From: Periplaneta americana
Lineage: Eukaryota > Arthropoda > Insecta > Blattodea > Blattidae
NCBI RefSeq assembly: GCF_040183065.1
Contig: NC_091126.1
Coordinates: forward strand, 147,152,204-147,216,203
Length of the DNA stretch: 64,000 bases
Direction of reading: 5' to 3'
A model generated the notes under the pieces. That model had not been told where the DNA came from. It ran no database searches and saw only the letters and a list, made by a program, of their open reading frames with translations. Below, in pieces: positions 42,650-55,124 of the stretch (within the stretch, counting starts at the first letter, position 1; each line of letters starts with the position of its first letter). Both the position numbers and the translations under genes were made by a program.

Positions 42650-45033
42650 TGGTAGAAGTAGTAGGACCAAAAGCTGCTGTTGCTGTTAGTTCTGTAATGA
42701 CATAATGATGGAGCTGCTGAGAATGGAAATGATAAAATGATGTTTACTGATATTCACACAGCTTTCAAAAAATATTTATAAAATTCAAACAGAAGTTCTA
42801 AGCCCTTCAGAAGTTCAAATAATTCTATACACCAAAATATTTACAATGATATTATAAAATGAACATAGTTGTTATTCTCTTGAAGGGTAGATAAAATATT
42901 TCTTTTCAAAGTACTTGTGATGTTTATAAATATGTTATCAATACAAAAGTGGGTAAAGAATAAAATTGTATATTCCATGACCACTTCAATTTGAAGTAGG
43001 AAGTGTTTTATGCTGCCTTACAGTCGCTGCATTTTCACTGTTGTGTCCATTTCACAAATTGTAACTGTAGATGTAGTCTTCAAGCTTTGCAGTTATGAGA
43101 ATTTTAAGAGGTCGTATATATACATATATGCTGTGAACAAAAATTCGCTCTTCTCTCTAAATTTAATATCATTTTTATAAGACTTGAAAAAGGGAAGGTA
43201 AATATTATTTGCAACAATCTTCCCTGTAAACAATATAAGACTGATGTATTAACCATTCAATTTTTTTTTCCCCCACTTTTACACATTGGAGGAAGATCAA
43301 TGACTTACAGAAAAATATTCAAAGAATTTCAGTATTATCTGTCTTATTCAGTCCTGGAAATTCTAATTTCCTAAAAAACCACAAAGTGATTGATAAATGG
43401 CTCCAGTCTAATTTCATAATCATTTTTTAATCACTTATCATTTACTTTTATGCTACTTGGTATTGAATACCATAAAGAATTGGAACAATGGAGCAAGATT
43501 TCCTCACATTCAGTTTTATTTGCTCCAAAGCAATGTTACAGTTGAATCTTATTCACCGAATTCTTGTAAAATGAGAAAAATAAATAGAGAAGAGTTCAAA
43601 CGTACTAGTACATACTTTCATAACAAATCATATTTAAGTTGTTCAAGCTGCAAATTGACTGAATTGTACAGTACTACTTAAAACTGACAAGGTTAAGAAA
43701 TTGGCTCCAGAAACTGCCTTCAACATGTAGCATGAAGTGTGCAATTGCCTTAAATAAACTAACTAAAAATTAACATTAACTACTCAAGAATTCTCTCATA
43801 TGAACAATTTTTTTTTTTTTTAATTTTTTACCATGTTACACAGTTACACACTCAAACTTCACAAGTAATATAATCTGTATACTGTGATATTTTGTTTTGT
43901 TTTTGATAGGTTGATATTGCCAGATTTTTTTTTAAATATCTATGTAGCCAAATTACTTTCAAATAATTCAAATTCACACAATTTGTTTCTCTTTATAATA
44001 TTCACATTCACATTCAATTACATCTCTTCTTTATTTGTGTTCTATTCCTAATCTAAGATTATATGCTATGAATATGTTCAAATATAAATACAAGTAATTT
44101 TTCTGTTATTTACAATGAATATTACTCTTAGAAAATAAAACCATTTTATGAGCTTCAAAAACAATTAGTTTTCGTGGAGACGCTAATGTTATGAAGTTCA
44201 TAAGATAAGTTTTTCATTTCCGAGAAATGTGTGGACTACCCACCAACTGTCAAGACTTGTCGAGAAATGTCGGACCTCACTACGCAATCGGGGTTCCACA
44301 GAATAAATAGCAGATCACTTGTGTTAAAACTTGCAGGCCAAACATGCGAAATATATTAATGAGCAAAAATAACTTTCTTTACGATTTTGCAGGCTCATGT
44401 TGGTACAGTCTTTAGCAATTTTATCATTAAGGAGCAAAACTAACACTTATGCGAAAATAGGAATATTATGAGTCACTTGCAGTCATTAATTTTATAAAAT
44501 ATTATTTATGTAAAGATGAACTGAGTAAAATTGTAAGCAGACGTTGTTGATTCAAAACATATACATTACTCATCTCTACAAAAAATAGACGAACATAAAT
44601 TTGTAACACTTAATAAAATCTTTATGACAGTCTACTCCCATGAATATATGAATATTTCATTTTTAATAATTCTACCATCCAACAATTCGAATCTATGCAT
44701 TTCAAAAAATGGCTTTAAATTCTAAGATAATCATGATGTCCTATGAGTAAAAAAGCCGAAACTGTGAAGAAAAAGACTGTTTAGGAATTGTGACAAAGTC
44801 TCGGTGTATCCTGGAGGTATAAAGAGTACCCCTGACTGGAAGTCACAACAGAAAGTATCTACATAATTCAAGGCGCTTGTCTTTCTTCTCTCAAAATGTT
44901 GTATACTATGGACCTGATTAACAAGTGATTAATATTCATCAAAAAGTTTAATTTATCACAAGCTTCCATACTCTCAGTCTTGTCCTTCTACTAAACGAAA
45001 ATACAGAAATACAAAAGTTATAGCCGAAACAAA
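42650..45033. other. 2.4 kb without recognised features
   Basis: Very AT-rich sequence with homopolymer runs. I found no coding, tRNA-like or inverted-end signal. Confidence 0.5.
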
Positions 45034-45040
45034 ATAATAT

Positions 45041-46575
45041 CACAGTCTAGTATATACAGTCACGAAGCTCAATACTTACTAAATATGCATCCATAGACAG
45101 TTGCTAACCACCAGGATCACTACTATCGCCTCATCACAGACTCTTTCCCTAGCAGACGATGAAATGTATTGTACTTTCGATATCGTGTCCTTTTGAAAAA
45201 ATTAACAAATTCCTTCCACTATTGAAATAGGAATACATAAGGTTTATATATTATTTTCATAAAGTATATATTATATTTTATAAACTCACCTTCCTGGATC
45301 TTTCGGAAGAAAGATAACTCTGACCTCTTTTTCTTACAATTTATAGTACGACAAACGTCTCCTTGTCCCATATTATTATTCAAATTATTGTATTTTAGCC
45401 ATTTACAGTTATTGCAACCGATAACAAACATTTCACAGTTTACACAACTTTTCACAACAATGCGAAATACAGCAGTCAATGTCTTTTCGAGCTAGACCAG
45501 GCCGTAATGTATGTTCGGGTTTTCTATTTCAGCGTATGGAGCTCAGTGAAATATTATAACTTTACTGTGTATCATTGCTAAGTTTTATTTAGTGTAATGT
45601 GTCCATAAGTTCCATTTACTTCTTGTTGCATAATATGTTGCAGAAACAATTACAAAACTATGTTATTTTAATGTGAAGAGAATTTTACATGTTAACATAA
45701 TCTGTGTGCATCAACATTTTAAGTTTAGAATGCAAGCTATTTTGAGGTTTAATAAAAAAGAATTTATATTGTGATATTAATTTAGCACATCTACCTTCTT
45801 TAATTGTAGACAGAAAATTTACCAAACCACTCCTATGAAATTAGTGTATGTACGATTGTGTTACTTCGTCTCTAAGGTACTAGATAAATACAATAATTCA
45901 GTACTCAATTGTAGTATTAAAATACAAACAAATTGAATGTGCGGCGTATCATACATGATATTATGCTTAATTATAATGTATAATTGCGAATTTAGGAATA
46001 TAAGTTAAATATAGTAAACATAACCTATAATTTCCATATGAATGCCAGGGCATTGGAGACCACTAAAATTAGACAGAAAGGGGCAACTGGTACAGTAAAC
46101 ATAATCTATAATTTCAACATATCTAAATATCCATGCACTGCAGCTGAAAATTATTGAATTGTGTATAAATGAATGTACAAGAATTTCGCAATATTTAATC
46201 GAAATAAAGACAGATATTACACATATGAACAACGTAATTTTCACACCAAAAATAATATTATACCTTGACTCGCAAGTGAATTATGTCTGAAGTGTCTCAT
46301 AATCATTATTTTAAATGTTATTAATGCAATTACACTACATTTTAGAGAAATATGTGTTACTCTTTATGCGTTCCAATTAATTTATATGGTTGAAATGCCA
46401 CCCTTCGTGATCAGATTAAGCGAGTTACATGGTCTGCCTTACGGCCTGTATTAGATCATGAAGCAGTAGCACAATCTATTGTTCCTAGTACTCACAGCAC
46501 TCCAAGCGCCTAGCAACTATCACGAGAAATGCAAAAAATCATTCCAAGCTTTGTGACAGTATATACTAGACTGTG
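45041..46575. mobile_element. P-like transposon, 1.5 kb, perfect 7-bp TSD
   Basis: The left end CACAGTCTAGTATATACAGT and right end (reverse strand CACAGTCTAGTATATACTGT) are flanked by ataatat (45034-45040, 46576-46582). The first 60 bases match the MITE 27794-27976, and the ~135-base left end matches 24519-24657. A THAP-like exon lies on the minus strand at 45290-45371. The remaining 1.1 kb is not recognised. Confidence 0.85.
45290..45371 (-). CDS. Candidate THAP-domain first exon in the P-like element
   Basis: From the ATG at 45371 the frame reads MGQGDVCRTINCKKKRSELS then FFRKIQE, and meets a strong donor (AAG/gtgagt) at 45289. C-x4-C followed after about ten residues by ELSFFRK fits the start of a THAP zinc finger (C-x2-4-C...LSFFRFP). 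The remaining ligands would be in a following exon. Only 250 bases remain to the left TIR in the direction of transcription, so the gene must be cut short or must run out of the element. THAP first exons ending near this point are common in animal THAP genes and P transposases. It could also be an unrelated exon. The upstream in-frame ATG at 45479 is less likely as start. Confidence 0.5.
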
Positions 46576-46582
46576 ATAATAT

Positions 46583-48248
46583 CAAATAAAATGTAAGTCA
46601 CAGGTTACAGTTTATGTACACAAATCTGTATGCTGCAATGAACATATCCTAAAAATAATATATAGGTCTGAGTTATGTTGTACTATAATATAAGAAATTT
46701 GTAACTAATCGGTTTTATAAAATGTTGGCATTATTAAACTTGAAAACCCAGGAAATCTTACTTGTGATCAGAGTCACGGTTATGATTACAGCATCAACAC
46801 ATGCATATTACGTCATCAGAGTCCCTCATAAATATCTGTTGCATTATGAATAAGAATTTAATAGTTCAGAGCTGACATACTGCAATTATCACAAAGGCAT
46901 TGATATGAGATCTTTATTCAGAGAGATTTCCAGACTCATTCACTGAGATTCAAATTTTTGGAATTCTATGCACATTTATATTCACTCAATATCACAAATG
47001 ATAATGAAATGATCTATTTTGTGTGAGTTCACTTGGAGAGACAGAAAGAGAACCTCTATAAAATGAATACCAATTATTTTTTTGATGAGCATATAGCATT
47101 AAAATAGCAATTAATACAAAAAATTACTCAATCACATAATTTTTTGCCACTCAGCTATATTTTTCCGCATTTCAATTTCATGTAATTACATATTATTTCA
47201 AATATATCTTGGAAGTAAAACGTTCTCAAAACAAGTACCAGTATTACAATTTGTTCAATTAGTATTGATCTGTTCTAATATTCGTATTATTAAATTAAAT
47301 TTAAACATGGATTTACACAATTAACTTCGTCACATTTATTTTAACCAAATTCAAACATCTGTGATAGTAACAATATACCAATTAATTATTTTCATATACT
47401 GTTTTTCTGTTAAACATATAAATAATGCTGCACTCACCTGAAAGTAGTATTCACTTAAAATTTTAAGAGCACATTTTAAAATATCCCAAAGAAAATGTGT
47501 AAAGCTTTCCAACAATAATATTTTTCCACCATACACTTCATGATTGGTTCAAACTGTATCTATGAAGAACGTAATACTACAGCTTAATGAGGGGAAAAGG
47601 GCAGAATTGTAAGAACACACTCCAGGCAAAAACAGGCAGTGTACATGGTTTTAAGCTGGAGCACCACAGATGTTTCCAATGCAATTCTGACTGACATTAT
47701 TGACATGAAATGTGTGTTCATCAGTTGTTTACATTTAGACAAAACTAGTAACAGATCACCACATAAAATGAAGCAGATCCAGCAACTAATCTTGTATATG
47801 TACCTTTCAGTCATAGCCTATGTGTGAAAGGAAAAAAAGCACCAAACAACAGATGCCAAAGCATTAAATTATGTTCAAAAGGATTCGTGCTGAATGCTAG
47901 TTAAAACTGTAGATAGAAAGTCAACATACATTTATTACTTTATATTTCTTCACCAAAACCTTAAAAATATTTTGGTTGAGTAAATCTGAAAAATAATATC
48001 CTGCAGCAGTTGCCAAGATAACTGACAATACATTACACTTTAAGGGTCGAAGACCTGGAAAATTTTTAGTTCACATATACAGAAATTACAGGAAAATATG
48101 AAGGAGAAGGGGGAAGGGAAAAAGAGAAGAGAGGAAGGGAGACAGAAAAAGACAGACTGATAAAAAAAATGAACAGCTGACTGCTAATTAATGATTATCT
48201 CTTAAAGCCATTCTTTGTATACCAGTAGTCAACTGTGGGCACCTGATG
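46583..48248. other. 1.7 kb without recognised features
   Basis: AT-rich sequence lacking coding or repeat signatures that I can identify. Confidence 0.5.
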
Positions 48249-48329
48249 TACGAGGTGTGTTCAAAAAAGTAATGAGACTGGTGCTATAAAATTTTGTATT
48301 AACAACTCACCTACAAATCAGCATTCTCC

Positions 48330-48600
48330 CCTTCAAAGTAGTTCCTTTAGAAAACTACACACAACTGGAGATTTATCTGCCACTTCCTGCAGCTGTGCTG
48401 GAAGCCTTCAACTGAAAGTGTCTTCAGCTGGTCTGTCACAATCTGTTGGATGTTGTCCACAGTTCCAAAATGACGACCTCTGAGGTACAATTTTAGTTTG
48501 AGGAAAAGAAAGACATAACATGGACACAGATCAGGCGAGTATGGGGTCTGCAGAACTACTGAATATCCTTTGAGGTAAAAAAAAAATTGATCACAGAAAT
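48330..48600 (-). pseudogene. mariner transposase relic, C-terminal
   Basis: The minus-strand translation gives SPDLCPCYVFLFLKLKLYLR, GRHFGTVDNIQQIVTDQLK, then WQINLQLC and NYFEGEN. It matches the mariner C-terminus (third aspartate block SPDL.P.D.FLF..LK..L.G..F...) with the third catalytic aspartate replaced. Upstream domains are deleted. Confidence 0.8.
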
Positions 48601-49080
48601 GGCAGTTATTCTTTTTTGAACAAATTTAGCATAAATTTTCTGCATGTCCAATTCCTTCGTTAAAATGTACTGAATGGTTTAAATGATTCAAATACAAATT
48701 TACTACCAATCATTCTGTTTTGACATGCGAGGGCTTCCACAATGAGATTTGATTTCCATAATCTCATGGCTATCAAAAATGCTTTATGCCACCTAGAAAT
48801 TTGTGCTCTCAATAGAGCATGTTCTCCATATGCCAGTTTTAAATTTTCGTGAGTTCATGTTGCATATTCATTTTTAGTTTGACGGAAAAAATTTATTTCA
48901 AAATGCTGTTTGAGATTTTGTTACTCTATTATGATAACACATAACTACTACACATATACAACTCATTGTCGATTCAGACACATTAACGTCATTGAGTTAA
49001 AACTTTTGTTACGCATAAAGTAGGAATGTATACACCTTGACTGGTGTGCAGTGATTACAGTATTGCCAGTCTCATTACAG

Positions 49081-50281
49081 TAAGGTTACCAGATGTCCCC
49101 GTTTCCTGGGGACAGTCCCCAAATTCATACTTTTGTCTGCAGCTAAAATATATCACCGGCTTTTAATAAACTTCCCAAATTGTCACCATTTTCAAACGCG
49201 ATGTTATTTTATCATTGTTGAGTCAAAATCTCTGTTAACTGTTATTTATAACATGGGTTATATCTTACGACATTACAATAAAGAATTTGTGACAGACATA
49301 ATTGTGAATAGTTAACACTATTTTTTTCTCTGCCAGGGTAGAAAATCGTAGTTTTTCAACACTTCTAATGCATACACTGTATTGCTTCATTCTTAATTTC
49401 GAATTAAACAGTTTTAAATTCAGAAACAGAATTGTCTATAGTGGCAGTAGCATGTTTCGTAGGTAGCCAATGATAGCTAATATGCTAGATGAGTTTAGTA
49501 TAGAGTAGTCTTTGTGTGTGTAGTGTGAAAAATGTCAGAGCAGAAAGGTAAAAAAACGTAAATGTATTTTAAGTGACATGTTGGAAGAATATTTTTTCGA
49601 GTGTTAAATTGATAAGCATACCACTTTCTGTTCACTGTGCCAAACTTGCTTCATCATGAGTGGTGGAAAAATTTCTGTTACTGAATACATGACAACAAAA
49701 ATATATAAAAGCTTTGTCATCAGTCATAGTGGTCATTCTAAATTGTTCATTTATTTCAAAAGTGTTGTCCCATACAAGAATAACATAGCAGTTGCAATGC
49801 AAGAAGGTACTTTTGCATTCCATACCATTCAACACCATCAGTGTTTCAAGTCCACAGGCTGTATATCTGGCCTAGCGAAGAAGTTTCATGAACCAAAGTT
49901 CCAGAATGAAAGTGGAAACAATCGATTTTCTCAGCTGTGAACACGATGTTCAAGATTATGTATAAAAACAGCCCAATCCGTGTTGATTGTCATCACAAGC
50001 TTTCCCATGACATGTCAGGAATTTGCAACAAAGCTTTGTTTCCAGATTAGACATATTAAAAACATTCATCCATCAGAAAATTTATGTGATTTTATGTCAA
50101 AAAAGTTATACTTTGTGTTTTAATCTTGTTAATTTAATTTAGTAATAATAATATAATAATAGCAGTAGCAAGAACAATAATAGCAGCAGAAACAACACCC
50201 AATGGTGAAAAGTAATGTAGTAATTGTACTGTAGAGCTGACAGGTGTCCCCAGATTTCAGGTAAAAATTCTGGTAACCTTA
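49081..50281 (+). mobile_element. hAT element nested in the mariner, perfect 8-bp TSD
   Basis: The ends taaggttaccagatgtcccc and its imperfect complement (ctggtaacctta) are flanked by cattacag (49073-49080, 50282-50289). It carries a BED-type zinc-finger fragment, so it is a deleted hAT. It must be younger than the mariner. Confidence 0.9.
49532..49940 (+). pseudogene. hAT BED zinc-finger N-terminal fragment
   Basis: The start is MSEQKGKK, then after a frameshift RKCILSDMLEEYF and, from 49656, MSGGKISVTEYMTTKIYKSF, SGHSKLFIYFKS and AVAMQEGTFAFHTIQHHQCF. The order CxLC...H...K.H...SS.L..YF......VA.AEG.FAFHTV.H..SF.S.DC matches the N-terminal BED finger and linker of a common insect hAT transposase. 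The RNase-H catalytic region is missing. Confidence 0.8.
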
Positions 50282-50306
50282 CATTACAGTTTAGACAAAC
50301 CTCATA

Positions 50307-51130
50307 CTTCAAACGTGGGTAACTTTTTTCCCCACATGCCTAGAGCAACATATAGTGGGAAAATGAATATTACATATGTATGCACAGAAAAATTAACTTT
50401 CCAAATTAAACTATCTCACGATGTGCACACCAGATGCTGCATGTCTTCCACCTTGTAGCTACCCGCATTTTAATGGCACAAAGCTCACAGAGGTATGGCA
50501 GGTAGAACTCAACTTCCACCAAATATTCTCTCCCCACCCCAATATTTATGATGTAATGGATCACTTTGACCACAGGGTAACTGCCATAGTATCTCACTTC
50601 GCACATAGTTGCCAACATTGCAATCGAAGAAAGATGTGCACTGCCAACAAGTGAAATCTGAATGAAACAAACAGTTGCCAATACACGCCTAACTTGTGCA
50701 ATGTTCGCAATCTGCTGATGTTACTGATACTTCGCCTCACTGAACACTACTACTACCTGCATAGAATGTATCTTTGCTATGTGCTAGTGACTCATGTCAC
50801 GTATGGGCAGGGGAGTGCTATATTAATTATTATTAACTAATTTTGCAGTGAGACTCAATTTTTGTACTGGTATATGGCATTCAGGTTCAAAACTGGAAGT
50901 AATCAACCGGTCACTGAATAAATGCCACAATCCGATTCAACCTCCGGCATACTTGTAAGTTGATGACACTATACTGGCACGTACCATCATCGCAAGTCTT
51001 GGTGAAGTTACAAGTTCAAGGATTCAATATTACATCAAGCTAAGCATGGTGACAGTTTCCATCTGGACTCTGTGAGTATAACTGATATTTCAGTGTATCA
51101 GAATTATTTTGCCTCTCTAAAAGAGTTTCA
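50307..51130. other. Nothing firmly recognised
   Basis: Overlapping open frames on both strands at 50406-50681 have no recognisable family pattern. No paired ends were found. Confidence 0.4.
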
Positions 51131-52191
51131 GGGTCGAATTCATAGTCGTCACTTATAAAATGAGGAAACACTTAAGTAATGAGCATTTTCTTAGTACTTA
51201 TTTCAGATCGTATTGCAGAGACACTACTCATTCATATGCCCTGAGCATTCCCTTGACATCGGAAGAAATATGGCAACATGGTTAGACGTGAGCGCATTCC
51301 TACATTCAATTGTTGTCCAGCGCCTTCAAATTGTTAAATCGGCATTATTGTCATACACAAATACAGAAGTAAATAGAGCTAAAAATTATACAAGATGTTC
51401 AGGAAGCATTTTACAGAAAAGAAAGAAGTGAGCTAAGATAACCAGTTATGAAATATGGAGATATCGTCGAAAGTAAAAAAAAAAAAATTGATAATTGCTC
51501 TCTCCAAAAGAAGAAACTGACATGGAACAAAATTGCAGTTGATTTTAATGCAAACTCCGGAAATATTCCTGTAAATAAATCATTTTCATTTATTTTTCAG
51601 TTATTTTTATGCTAAGCAAAGTGGAAATGATATAATTACGCAAATTTTAACAGCTTATTCCTTGGGTGGAATAAAAACAAAAATGCAAATAACACTTTGT
51701 TGGGACGTGAATACTTTAAAAAAAAAAAAGTGCCTCTTAAATCTACCTGAAATGCTGCTGTATCATAAAATCTCAAAGCAACCAGTACTTTCAGCAGTGG
51801 CGAAATCGGTAAGCCTCATGGTTGTATTGTGAATTGAAATGAGAGACACCAGAATATTCACAACAGTGTTCTTGTCGAAACGGTATCTCCTCTTAAATTG
51901 TTGATCATTATACATCTCTAAAGGGTTTTCCATATCTCTGATATATCTTTTGCTTGCCGAAACTCATTTTCATTTTAATTACAGAACTCAATAAATTAAA
52001 TTAAATCATAATCATCATCTATTGTATACCGAATCAGCTGATTACAATGCATATGAGGAAACACTTTAGTAAACTGACAAGCTACCTTATTTGAATAAGT
52101 GTTCACTTCAGTGGGATTTATGAATTGAAAATTATTATAAGCAACTGCTTAAGTGTTTCCTTACGATAAGGGTTGACTATGAATTCAGCCC
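51131..52191 (+). mobile_element. Harbinger-like element with Myb/SANT fragment
   Basis: The ends gggtcgaattcatagtc and, on the reverse strand, gggctgaattcatagtc match, and ggaaacacttaag recurs about 40 bases in from each. The flanking triplets are tca and tta, so a TNA-like 3-bp TSD with one change is possible. A Myb/SANT-like piece (51517-51583) is carried inside. PIF/Harbinger elements encode such a protein beside the nuclease. Confidence 0.7.
51500..51583 (+). pseudogene. Myb/SANT-like DNA-binding domain fragment
   Basis: After a frameshift near 51515 the frame reads LTWNKIAVDFNANSGNIPVN. It matches the second helix region of Myb/SANT-like domains of transposon-linked proteins (K..TW..IA.EFN......R....L). 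The piece is too short for more. Confidence 0.5.
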
Positions 52192-52565
52192 TTAATCTTC
52201 CAATTTTGTCCATAACCCTTTATATTGGTCTGGCCTGGGATTTTTCATGGGAAAAACCATAGAGACACTCGTGGCAGACGAGGTCGCAGTTGGGGTTTTT
52301 CTCGGCATTCTTTCATTTCTCCACATCAGACATCTACATCTTTTCGTCCATTCCATAGAATTCCCCAAATACCAGCTGGTGATACATGGAGGGGGCTGGT
52401 CTAAGGATGAGTGGGATTGCTTGCTCAAAACCTGGATACACAGCAAACTTTAGTCAGTTGGTGTGGGTTGGAAATGTGCCTAGCTTAGGGGTTAGCACAA
52501 TAGACCTTCTAAAGTCGTAGTGCTAGATCACAATGCCCCACTCCCGAAAATTCAATTCAATTCAA
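52192..52565 (+). mobile_element. Interspersed repeat with (AATTC)n tail, copy 2
   Basis: The right half repeats 5290-5455, including aacctggata, agcaaacttta, gttggtgtgggttgg and the attcaattcaattca tail. The left half has no partner in this window. A long minus-strand frame here (to 52446) is uncharacterised. Confidence 0.6.
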
Positions 52566-52671
52566 AGCCATTTACAAAACGATTGCAGAACAATGAAATT
52601 GTTCTAATTACAAAATACAATTTTTTATGTTCTTAAACACAGAAAACCACATTTATAATGTTTTAGATTTA

Positions 52672-54244
52672 CAGTAAAACCCCGATAAGACGCTGTTCAA
52701 GTGATTGCGTGTAAACTGCATATTAACCGGGACCACGTATTAGGCAGGTACACCAATTTTGACTTATATACAGTGTCTATTAGCATTTTTCTTTATTGAA
52801 ATACATGATTCATGAAAGGTAAATACAGTATTACTCCATTATGTAATTACTGTACTGTATGTTAATAGTACATTATGCAACGAGCCTATAATGATAGTAA
52901 TTAAGAAGCAAATATGTTTGTTTATGAAACGAGCGCAAGCAATTTTCATACGAGCGTCTTAATTCCCATTATAGGCAAGTTTCATACGACTATTTGTGCT
53001 CGACCATATTTCTAACTTTAAATTATTCAGAAGAATACATTTTATTTGTATCTGACAGAAGATCGGAAGTGACCTTGTTCATAGCTCTTGAATTGTGAGA
53101 TGTGCGCAGACGCGAAAGTATTAATTTTTTTCCGAGGAACAATAATGTCATTGACCTTGATGTAATGCAGAGAATGTATAACCTGGAAATTGATTTAGAA
53201 TTGAAAAACGAGATGACAAATTGAATTTATTTGAATATTATTTACAATTAACGCTAATTATTATAGTAACAGAACATAACCTTCTGCAACAGTATTGGAT
53301 TTCCAGCCTCCGTGACGTTTCCCTCGTCTTTCGATTGCATATCCGAGAATAATCGAAAACCTGAACTTTAATGAATAGGTGTACTTTAATGACATGCATT
53401 AAAGGACTGCTACCAGGTGTATAATTACTACATTTCGGCATGGTCGAGCATAAAGACATTTATGATATTGTATGCATGTACTGTATTAATTCTTTCGAAA
53501 AGAGTCATTTATAGTTGTTTGTCGTGTGCGTGTTCTCCAAGTCCTCATGTTTACCACACTTTACTCTCTTGCGCTTACACCCTTCCGACATCGCAGCTGC
53601 AGTGATTGAGTCGCGATTTTTTATTATCGTTCTTAATGTCGATGATGGGATTCTTAATTAATCAGACAGTTGTTTCTGATGAAGAGTATTGTTTTCATCA
53701 TACTTTCGTAAGATTTCCAATTTTTCCTACACAGAAAGCACTTTTCATTTAACACTCATTGTAATCACACTCATAGACACTTCACTACAATAAGGACAAC
53801 AAACTGACCAGCAAAAATTTCCAGAATTTTATTACAGTCGAGTGAGGAATGTTGTTTGAGAGAGAGAGGATTAGCAAGAGGGTGCATTATTGTAACTGTA
53901 TGTAAGCTGTGCAGGTAAAGGGTCGAATAAGAGAGCATAACAGGAGGGTGGGGTATTGTATAGTATGAAGGTTTAAATGCACAGTTAAAGGATCGAATAC
54001 CAATACTTTTCAGGTTAATGCCACCAGTAAGTTCAATGGCCAAAATGTTTCATTGCTGTTACAGTACATTATTGAAAATTACATCGAAAATATTCCACAA
54101 AAATCGCGTATTATGCGGGACTTGAGCGCAACAAATGGGGTATTTTATAAAGGCGTTATATATGAAATGTTCAGGGACCAGACAAAAAAAGCATATTACA
54201 CGGGATAGCGTAATAAGCGGGCAAGTCTTATCGAGGTTTTACTG
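52672..54244 (-). mobile_element. pogo/Tigger-like transposon, copy B
   Basis: TIR CAGTAAAACCCCGATAAGAC with a right end ttatcgaggttttactg and TA flanks (52670-52671, 54245-54246). It matches copy A (5588-7124) along most of its length but lacks the MITE of copy A. It has an extra stretch, about 52860-53470, absent from A. The transposase N-terminus (53650-53760) is broken by stops. Confidence 0.9.
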
Positions 54245-54246
54245 TA

Positions 54247-54889
54247 TCTTTATGTAATGCTCTTGGCTTCACAGATAGCTAGGTAGCATTGAATTCAGCA
54301 GTTCAGTGTTTTGGAGTGATGAAAAATTACTGTAAAATTGAATGATGTGATTGGTGGATGCATTTGAAATTATTGCAGATGCAATACCGATTAAAGAACA
54401 AGTATTTGTAACTTGGAAAATAAAGTAGCTCAGATCAAGCAACAATGTTTCTAATATACTGAATATATGGACTATTCCAGAGTGACACAAACATGCATTA
54501 CAATATACACCTCAAAGACGACATCCTGTTGGAAGACCAAAATTACGTTGAGAGGACAGTACCTGTGTTTGAACATGATAAAACCCTATCCTTGTATCAT
54601 AAGAGAAGAATAAATGAAAATATTTAATAATACAGAGTTCTGAGTGCTAATCACCACAGAAACTTCAGTAACTAAAATATCAGCTTCAACTATAACACAT
54701 AAGCAATATAGACTAATTATACAATTAGACGTGTCTTTATCACGTGTCTACCAAAATGACAAGCAATTATGCTGTCTTTACCATGCAGGAAAGCATTTAT
54801 ACAGATGTCCCATTATTGTGTACCTTAAACACATGCATTGTGTTACACATTTGAAAACAAATAAAAAATGGTCGTATGAATTGTTTATG
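54247..54889. other. Nothing recognised
   Basis: AT-rich sequence between copy B and family F copy 3, with no supported feature. Confidence 0.5.
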
Positions 54890-55124
54890 TTGTTGTTTAG
54901 TCAACTGTCCGAAGACAGGTTTGAACCTCAAAAGTGACACCAATGAGGCATCACTCATGAGACAACTAAGTCAGGAGTCAATGGGGTAGGATGGCTAGTT
55001 CCTTTCTCCTTCATTGCATACATCGCTGACTAGTAACACATTACATTAATCGCACTTCAGCTGTATACAAACAATTGTTCTTCCTCTGACACATATCATC
55101 AAGTGAGAAGTACTGCCTGATAAT
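54890..55124 (+). mobile_element. Interspersed repeat family F, copy 3, left part
   Basis: It follows copy 1 (16745-17024) from gttgtttagtcaactgtccg to tactgcctgataat and then breaks off exactly at the hAT insertion. It resumes at 56289. Confidence 0.85.

Larger units (their letters stand above)
48251..50304 (-). mobile_element. mariner element interrupted by a hAT
   Basis: The left end cgaggtgtgttcaaaaaagt, followed by aatgagactgg, pairs with a right end that, after removing the hAT insert, reads ccagtctcattacagtttag and caaacctca. TA lies at 48249-48250 and 50305-50306. Without the 1201-base insert and one TSD copy, the mariner is about 0.84 kb, so it is internally deleted. A transposase C-terminus remains on the minus strand. 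Confidence 0.88.

Noticed and set aside
50406..50681. Overlapping long frames on both strands
   Set aside because: No recognisable family pattern; overlap on both strands is common by chance at this length.
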